Source of the DNA: Methylophilaceae bacterium UBA7525
GTDB taxonomy: Bacteria > Pseudomonadota > Gammaproteobacteria > Burkholderiales > Methylophilaceae
Direction: 5' to 3'
Assembly (NCBI GenBank): GCA_002479405.1
Contig: DLMX01000028.1
Coordinates: 300 to 17,472 of the forward strand
DNA length: 17,173 bases
A program made the position numbers and the translations under genes. Shown here one piece after another: positions 13,363 to 17,173 of the stretch; positions within the stretch are counted from its first letter, which is position 1; every line of letters starts with the position of its first letter. The notes under the pieces are model-generated. The model was not told where the DNA came from, ran no database searches, and saw nothing but the letters and a program-made list of their open reading frames with translations.

Positions 13363-14058
13363 TCAATAATAGTGCCTGCCCTTGAGGGCCTGACGGTCAT
13401 GCTTGTCATTGCCTTTATTCCACGGCCCGCCCTTGTCATTCCTGTAATGGATGTTCATTGCGTAAGGCTGCGCGCGATGAACTGCTACCGGATGCCCGGG
13501 TACAACATAGGTCGGTGAAGTGTAGCCATGCTGATGGTAGATGATGTTGGACACCCCGTGATTGGCACTCACGCTGACGCGCACGGGAATAGTCCTGCCC
13601 GGGTCATGATCCAGCATTGTCGTGTAATCACGGCCGTTGTAGCGGTAGCTGACCAGATAACCCGTGTTCACGGTCTGCCAGTTATCCGTGACCACACAAC
13701 GTTCAATCGGACGGTTGCTATAAGTCGTCGTCTGGCTGTTGCCGATACGGTCACCCACCACAGCGCCGACCCCGGCGCCTACAGCCGCGCCGGCGACACG
13801 ACCATTACCCTTGCCGATCTGGCTACCAAACAGGCCACCGGCAACGCCACCAATAATCGCGCCTATCGGCGAATGATTGTTACTGATGGCACTTTCACGT
13901 ACATATTCGGTATGACAACTCTGAACCGGATGGTTGACCCGCTCGTATTGAGGTGTCACGGACAGCACACGGGCCTGATCGAAATACTCATCATTGGCCA
14001 AGGCCGGCAGGGAAACGCCGGCAGCCATCAAGGCGGACACGATGATCTCTTTACGCAT
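13363..14058 (-). CDS. Exported glycine-zipper 2TM protein (17-kDa-antigen-like)
   Basis: 231 residues with a Sec signal peptide (1-21, ending ALA before N22). No lipobox cysteine is seen, so it is probably periplasmic or outer-membrane associated rather than a lipoprotein. The core is a glycine zipper pair, IGAIIGGVAGGLFGSQIG (65-82) and VAGAAVGAGVGAVVGDRIG (88-106), as in Rickettsia 17-kDa-antigen-like proteins. Next comes the RCVVTDNW...YLVSYRYNGRDYTTML segment usual in this family. The C-terminal tail is rich in His, Lys, Gly and Asn, so its role is unclear. The ATG has a strong GAGGAA Shine-Dalgarno. It is monocistronic, convergent with the channel gene, and preceded by a repeat-rich upstream region. 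Confidence 0.87.
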   Translation of the reverse strand: MRKEIIVSALMAAGVSLPALANDEYFDQARVLSVTPQYERVNHPVQSCHTEYVRESAISNNHSPIGAIIGGVAGGLFGSQIGKGNGRVAGAAVGAGVGAVVGDRIGNSQTTTYSNRPIERCVVTDNWQTVNTGYLVSYRYNGRDYTTMLDHDPGRTIPVRVSVSANHGVSNIIYHQHGYTSPTYVVPGHPVAVHRAQPYAMNIHYRNDKGGPWNKGNDKHDRQALKGRHYY

Positions 14059-14115
14059 TTTTATTCCTCGCTTTCAAGTGTCACTGCAACATACTGCAGG
14101 TCACTCTTCAACGCC

Positions 14116-14129
14116 GGTCAAATGTGACC
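14116..14129. promoter_or_regulatory. Short inverted repeat GGTCA-N4-TGACC
   Basis: A 14-bp near-perfect palindrome 58 bases upstream of the glycine-zipper start. Further GTCAC motifs near 14083 and 14100 share the half-site. It is operator-like; the regulator is unknown. Confidence 0.4.
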
Positions 14130-14154
14130 TGATGACGGGACTTTGTAACAAACT

Positions 14155-14181
14155 TGTAACTCATGATTTTCATGAGTTACA
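14155..14181. promoter_or_regulatory. Perfect 12-bp inverted repeat (TGTAACTCATGA), 3-base spacer
   Basis: TGTAACTCATGA at 14155-14166 and its exact complement at 14170-14181, separated by TTT. Another TTTGTAAC at 14142-14149 gives a third half-site upstream in direct orientation. No T-run of note follows on either strand, so an operator or RNA hairpin is likelier than a terminator. Confidence 0.6.
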
Positions 14182-14316
14182 GCATATCCACATAAGGCTG
14201 GGCTTCCGTTTTGGAGCCTGACGCCGCTAAACAACCATGGGCTTAAACCGCGCATCTGCGCATTGAGCGGTGCCAGAATCGATCTGGCTACCAGGCATGA
14301 AGTGCCGACATTCGGA

Positions 14317-14336
14317 ATAGAAAAAGACTTTTCTAT
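14317..14336 (-). terminator. Weak AT-rich hairpin at the end of pepA
   Basis: ATAGAAAA and TTTTCTAT form an 8-bp stem with a 4-base loop, and the pepA stop codon lies inside it. The stem is almost all A-T and only a short T-rich arm is available, so termination here would be inefficient. Confidence 0.35.
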
Positions 14337-15805
14337 GATTTATTGTTCCCTCCGGACAGTATGTCTTCAATGACTCTCAAGCCGAAACCGACACCAAAAC
14401 CGCTGATATCGCTTGCAACAGCACCAAGACCGCCTTTGCGGTTGGCGGCAGAAAGATCAACGTGCATCCAGGGCAAATCGCCCTCAATGAACCTGGCCAG
14501 GAACCTGGCTGCCAGCACATGATCAGCCTCCGAGTCCAATGTGCACTGCTTGACGTCGGCCACCATGCTTTCGATATCCTCATCGTAATCCTCATCAAAC
14601 GGGAAAGCGCAGACACGCTCACCGGTGACGACCCCTGCGCCCACCGCCTTGCACAGGAGTTCCGGACGGTTGCCGAGCACCCCGCTGTAACGCGTACCCA
14701 CCGCTGCCACCATGCTGCCGGTCAGCGTGGCGAAGTCCATGATGAACTCAGGTTTTGCGCGTGAGGCCAGCGTCAGCGTATCCGCCAGGACCATACGGCC
14801 TTCGGCATCGGTATGCACGATCTCTATCGTTGTGCCATTCAGTGCGGTTACCACATCATTCTGCTTATAGGCTTTGGGGCCTATATGGTTCTGCGCGATC
14901 GGCAGCCAGCAGTCAATCCTGACAGGCATATTGCTTTCAGTCGCTGCCAGCAATATGCCTAGCGCAACCGCCGAACCATTCATGTCCTCATGCATGCCGT
15001 TCATGTAACGTGCGGGTTTCAGATTATGGCCACCGGTATCGAAACAGATACCTTTGCCGACCAGAGCGACATGTTTCTTCGCTGATTTCGGGCTATAGCT
15101 CAGATGTACGATGGCAGCATCCTGCGGCTCAGAACCCTGACCGACGGCGACAAAAGCTCCCGCACCCAGCTTCTGCAGCTTCTTCATGTCGTATTCTTCC
15201 AGCTGCCAACCCTGCGCCTTTGCCAGCTTGGCGATCCTGTCCCGATAGACTTGCGGTGTCAGTTCATTCGGCGGCAGCATGGTGAGTGAGCGGCACAGGG
15301 TATTACCAGCCACCTGCGCCTCGATACGCGCGACATCGTCCAGTTGCACGCCCAGCAGCCTGATGGATTTCAAGGGCTTGCTCTTGTCTTTCTTCGACTT
15401 GCGCGTCGGCAGGTTCTGCGCATTGATCAGCGCTACATAATACGCATCATGCGCCGCCGTCCGGCGGAAGGCTTCATCACCATAAACCGCAATGACAAGC
15501 TGCGCCGGCTTTTCATCCAGCAATGGCTTGATTGCCTTGCGCAGGCTGGTGTGCCGATTGAATGTGCTGTGTTTTGCGTCCAGGGCCACCCAACTGGCCA
15601 GCGCACCATTCGGCAGGTCCATCGTCAATGCACTTTTCAGCAAATCGGCATACTTGCCGTGACTGCGCTGCAGCTTCATTTCCAGGACAGTGGCAAACGG
15701 CAGGTTCGCCGGTTTTTCTGGCGGCAGGACGAAAAGGATATGCGTACTTTTATCCAGCGCCATTTCATCGGCTGCAATCAGGTTTTGTTCAAGCTGTAGG
15801 GACAT
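14333..15805 (-). CDS. M17-family leucyl aminopeptidase (divergent PepA)
   Basis: 490-residue cytosolic two-metal aminopeptidase that removes N-terminal residues from peptides. Residues corresponding to the E. coli PepA active site are all visible: K251 and D256 in VGKGICFDTGG, K263 in NLKP, D274 in HEDMNG, and D333, E335 and R337 in HTDAEGRMVLAD. The N-terminal 150 residues are unlike classical PepA, and DMNG and HTDAEGR differ from the usual DMGG and NTDAEGR, so this looks like a separate M17 subgroup. The frame extends to a GTG at 15826, but ATG at 15805 is chosen because AAAAGG lies at correct distance before it. It is transcribed away from aceE. Confidence 0.92.
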   Translation of the reverse strand: MSLQLEQNLIAADEMALDKSTHILFVLPPEKPANLPFATVLEMKLQRSHGKYADLLKSALTMDLPNGALASWVALDAKHSTFNRHTSLRKAIKPLLDEKPAQLVIAVYGDEAFRRTAAHDAYYVALINAQNLPTRKSKKDKSKPLKSIRLLGVQLDDVARIEAQVAGNTLCRSLTMLPPNELTPQVYRDRIAKLAKAQGWQLEEYDMKKLQKLGAGAFVAVGQGSEPQDAAIVHLSYSPKSAKKHVALVGKGICFDTGGHNLKPARYMNGMHEDMNGSAVALGILLAATESNMPVRIDCWLPIAQNHIGPKAYKQNDVVTALNGTTIEIVHTDAEGRMVLADTLTLASRAKPEFIMDFATLTGSMVAAVGTRYSGVLGNRPELLCKAVGAGVVTGERVCAFPFDEDYDEDIESMVADVKQCTLDSEADHVLAARFLARFIEGDLPWMHVDLSAANRKGGLGAVASDISGFGVGFGLRVIEDILSGGNNKS

Positions 15806-15958
15806 AAACTGCCTTTTAATTTTCACTTAGATTTGAGTAGCATAGCGCAAGACTTTCAAGCCGGAGAAACGGTGCCAAACTTGACCAATAGCGGCAAAAA
15901 AGCCAATATAGCGACTTTCTGGACCGCGCTTGTACGTTAAATTGCGCATAGTTTTTTT

Positions 15959-15988
15959 AAGGTTAGACCAAACCACCTGAATAACCTT
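15959..15988. promoter_or_regulatory. Inverted repeat AAGGTTA-N16-TAACCTT upstream of aceE
   Basis: Perfect 7-bp arms at 15959-15965 and 15982-15988, about 105 bases before the aceE start. The two-turn spacing between half-sites suits a dimeric regulator. It does not match the E. coli PdhR operator. Confidence 0.35.
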
Positions 15989-16027
15989 GCCCTGCATCAT
16001 TGAATATAAAAATTATGGTATTCCGGT

Positions 16028-16055
16028 TTGATGCAGCTCTCTGACTGATTATACC
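16028..16055 (+). promoter_or_regulatory. Candidate sigma-70-like promoter of aceE
   Basis: TTGATG (16028-16033), a 16-base spacer, then TATACC (16050-16055); each box matches consensus at 4 of 6. It would give a leader of roughly 30 bases containing the GGAG Shine-Dalgarno at 16081-16084. Confidence 0.35.
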
Positions 16056-16092
16056 CATCGCAACTGAAGAAAAGTTTCCTGGAGACTCCTAC

Positions 16093-17173
16093 ATGGCATT
16101 AACCCCCGATATCGACCAGCAAGAAACCCAAGAATGGCTCGAATCACTCGACTCCGTTCTGGAAAATGAAGGCGCAGAACGTGCCCATTTCCTGCTTGAG
16201 ACCATGGTTGATAAGGCGCGACGTTCCGGTGCCTATTTGCCTTACAACGCGACTACTGCGTACGTAAACACGATTCCTGCCCATCTGCAGCAGAAGCTGC
16301 CGGGCGATCCCGGCATGGAACGCAAGATCCGCGCGCTGGTTCGCTGGAACGCCATCATGACAGTGCTGCGCGCCAATGAGAAATCACCGGGCGTCGGCGG
16401 CCACATCGCCAGCTTCCAGTCTGCCGCCACGCTTTACGATGTCGGCCTCAATCATTTTTTCCGTGCTGCCAACGAAAACTTCGGCGGCGACTGCGTTTAC
16501 TTCCAGGGCCATTCTTCCCCTGGAATCTATGCACGCGCATTCCTCGAAGGCCGCATTAGCGAAGAGCAACTGGACAATTTCCGCCAGGAGACCGGCGGCA
16601 ACGGCCTGCCTTCCTATCCGCATCCATGGCTGATGCCGGATTTCTGGCAGTTCCCCACGGTTTCCATGGGCCTGGGTCCATTGCAGGGCATCTATCAGGC
16701 ACGCTTCCTCAAATACCTGCACAACCGCGGCATCGCCGACACTTCCGACCGCAAGGTCTGGGTATTCTGCGGCGACGGCGAGATGGACGAACCCGAATCA
16801 CTCGGTGCGATCTCCCTGGCTGCGCGCGAGAACCTCGACAACCTGATCTTCGTCATCAACTGCAACCTGCAGCGTCTGGACGGTCCGGTACGCGGCAACG
16901 GCAAGATCATCCAGGAACTGGAAGCCGACTTCCGCGGTTCCGGCTGGAACGTGCTGAAAGTCATCTGGGGCTCCTACTGGGATCCATTGCTGGCCATGGA
17001 CAAGGACGGCCTGTTGAAGAAACGCATGGAAGAATGCCTGGACGGCGAATACCAGAACTTCAAGCAGAAGGGCGGTGCCTACACCCGCGAACACTTTTTC
17101 GGCAAATACCCCGAACTGAAGGAAATGGTTGCCGCCATGTCGGATGAAGACATCTGGCGCCTCAACCGCGGCG
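16093..17173 (+). CDS. aceE: Pyruvate dehydrogenase E1 component (AceE), 3' end outside window
   Basis: Thiamine-diphosphate-dependent E1 of the pyruvate dehydrogenase complex; it decarboxylates pyruvate and acetylates the E2 lipoyl domain. The first 360 residues are visible of a family length near 890. The homodimeric type is shown by GGHIASFQSAATLYDVG (102-118) and YFQGHSSPGIYARAFLEG (136-153). The ThDP/Mg2+ motif runs from GDGEMDEPES (227-236) to NCNLQRLDGPV (256-266). The start codon has GGAG 8 bases upstream. E2 and E3 genes are expected beyond the right edge but cannot be seen. Confidence 0.97.
   Translation, partial: MALTPDIDQQETQEWLESLDSVLENEGAERAHFLLETMVDKARRSGAYLPYNATTAYVNTIPAHLQQKLPGDPGMERKIRALVRWNAIMTVLRANEKSPGVGGHIASFQSAATLYDVGLNHFFRAANENFGGDCVYFQGHSSPGIYARAFLEGRISEEQLDNFRQETGGNGLPSYPHPWLMPDFWQFPTVSMGLGPLQGIYQARFLKYLHNRGIADTSDRKVWVFCGDGEMDEPESLGAISLAARENLDNLIFVINCNLQRLDGPVRGNGKIIQELEADFRGSGWNVLKVIWGSYWDPLLAMDKDGLLKKRMEECLDGEYQNFKQKGGAYTREHFFGKYPELKEMVAAMSDEDIWRLNRG

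Larger units (their letters stand above)
14059..14332. other. Repeat-rich intergenic region upstream of glycine-zipper gene
   Basis: 274 bp without a gene. It holds several GTCAC/GTGAC half-sites within about 55 bases upstream of the glycine-zipper gene, a short inverted repeat and a perfect 12-bp-arm palindrome (listed separately), and the AT-rich hairpin at the end of the aminopeptidase gene. I do not see a convincing -35/-10 pair. Confidence 0.5.
15806..16092. other. Divergent intergenic region between pepA and aceE
   Basis: 287 bp. It contains two CCAATA-type direct repeats (around 15885-15890 and 15913-15918), a GGC-A6-GCC mini-hairpin between them, the inverted repeat at 15959-15988 and a candidate aceE promoter. 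No RNA gene or small ORF is recognisable. Confidence 0.5.

Noticed and set aside
14155..14181. Rho-independent terminator for the aminopeptidase gene
   Set aside because: The stem is A/T-rich with a TTT loop and is not followed by a T-run on the minus strand; it lies about 150 bases past the stop.

Overview
This 17.2 kb window is a chromosomal segment of a Gram-negative proteobacterium, most likely a betaproteobacterium. Three things point there. The tpiA-secG-tRNA-Leu-nuoABCDEF order is typical of that class. A COG4255-type protein sits directly upstream of recJ. The start of an AceE-type homodimeric pyruvate dehydrogenase E1 lies at the right edge. Nothing in the sequence fixes the genus. 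I see no phage, insertion sequence, integron or CRISPR array. The window is mostly housekeeping, with one locally unusual gene cluster and one clear structural anomaly inside the nuo operon.

Left part, bases 1-8312, all on the minus strand. Reading in the direction of transcription, a COG4255 protein and recJ are stacked stop-to-start. A good sigma-70-like promoter then precedes tpiA, followed by secG, a tRNA-Leu(GAG) gene and nuoA, B, C, D, E and the first two thirds of nuoF, which runs off the left edge. The nuo genes build the peripheral arm of respiratory complex I: NuoB, C and D form the connecting module, NuoE and F the NADH-oxidising module, and NuoA is a membrane subunit. The nuoC-nuoD junction carries a second, diverged copy of the first 33 bases of nuoD, followed by about 94 bp of extra DNA with a strong imperfect palindrome. 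The result is a 44-codon ORF wedged between the two genes and an altered NuoD N-terminus.

Middle part, bases 8512-13352, plus strand. A tight gene run encodes a SixA-type histidine phosphatase, an orphan ParA-type ATPase (TTG start, strong Shine-Dalgarno), a CYTH-CHAD protein whose start overlaps the ParA stop, a small four-helix membrane protein (DUF6394 type), and a two-helix potassium-channel-like protein with two RCK/TrkA-N domains. The run closes with a textbook bidirectional terminator. Polyphosphate-binding CHAD, triphosphatase CYTH, a cargo-positioning type of ATPase and a potassium channel suggest a polyphosphate/ion-homeostasis unit. The idea that the ParA positions polyphosphate granules is my inference, and it is the most interesting hypothesis in the window.

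Right part, bases 13363-17173. A secreted glycine-zipper protein and a divergent M17 leucyl aminopeptidase lie on the minus strand, separated by 274 bp rich in inverted repeats. A 287 bp divergent intergenic region, with an inverted repeat and a candidate promoter, then leads to aceE on the plus strand, truncated by the window edge.
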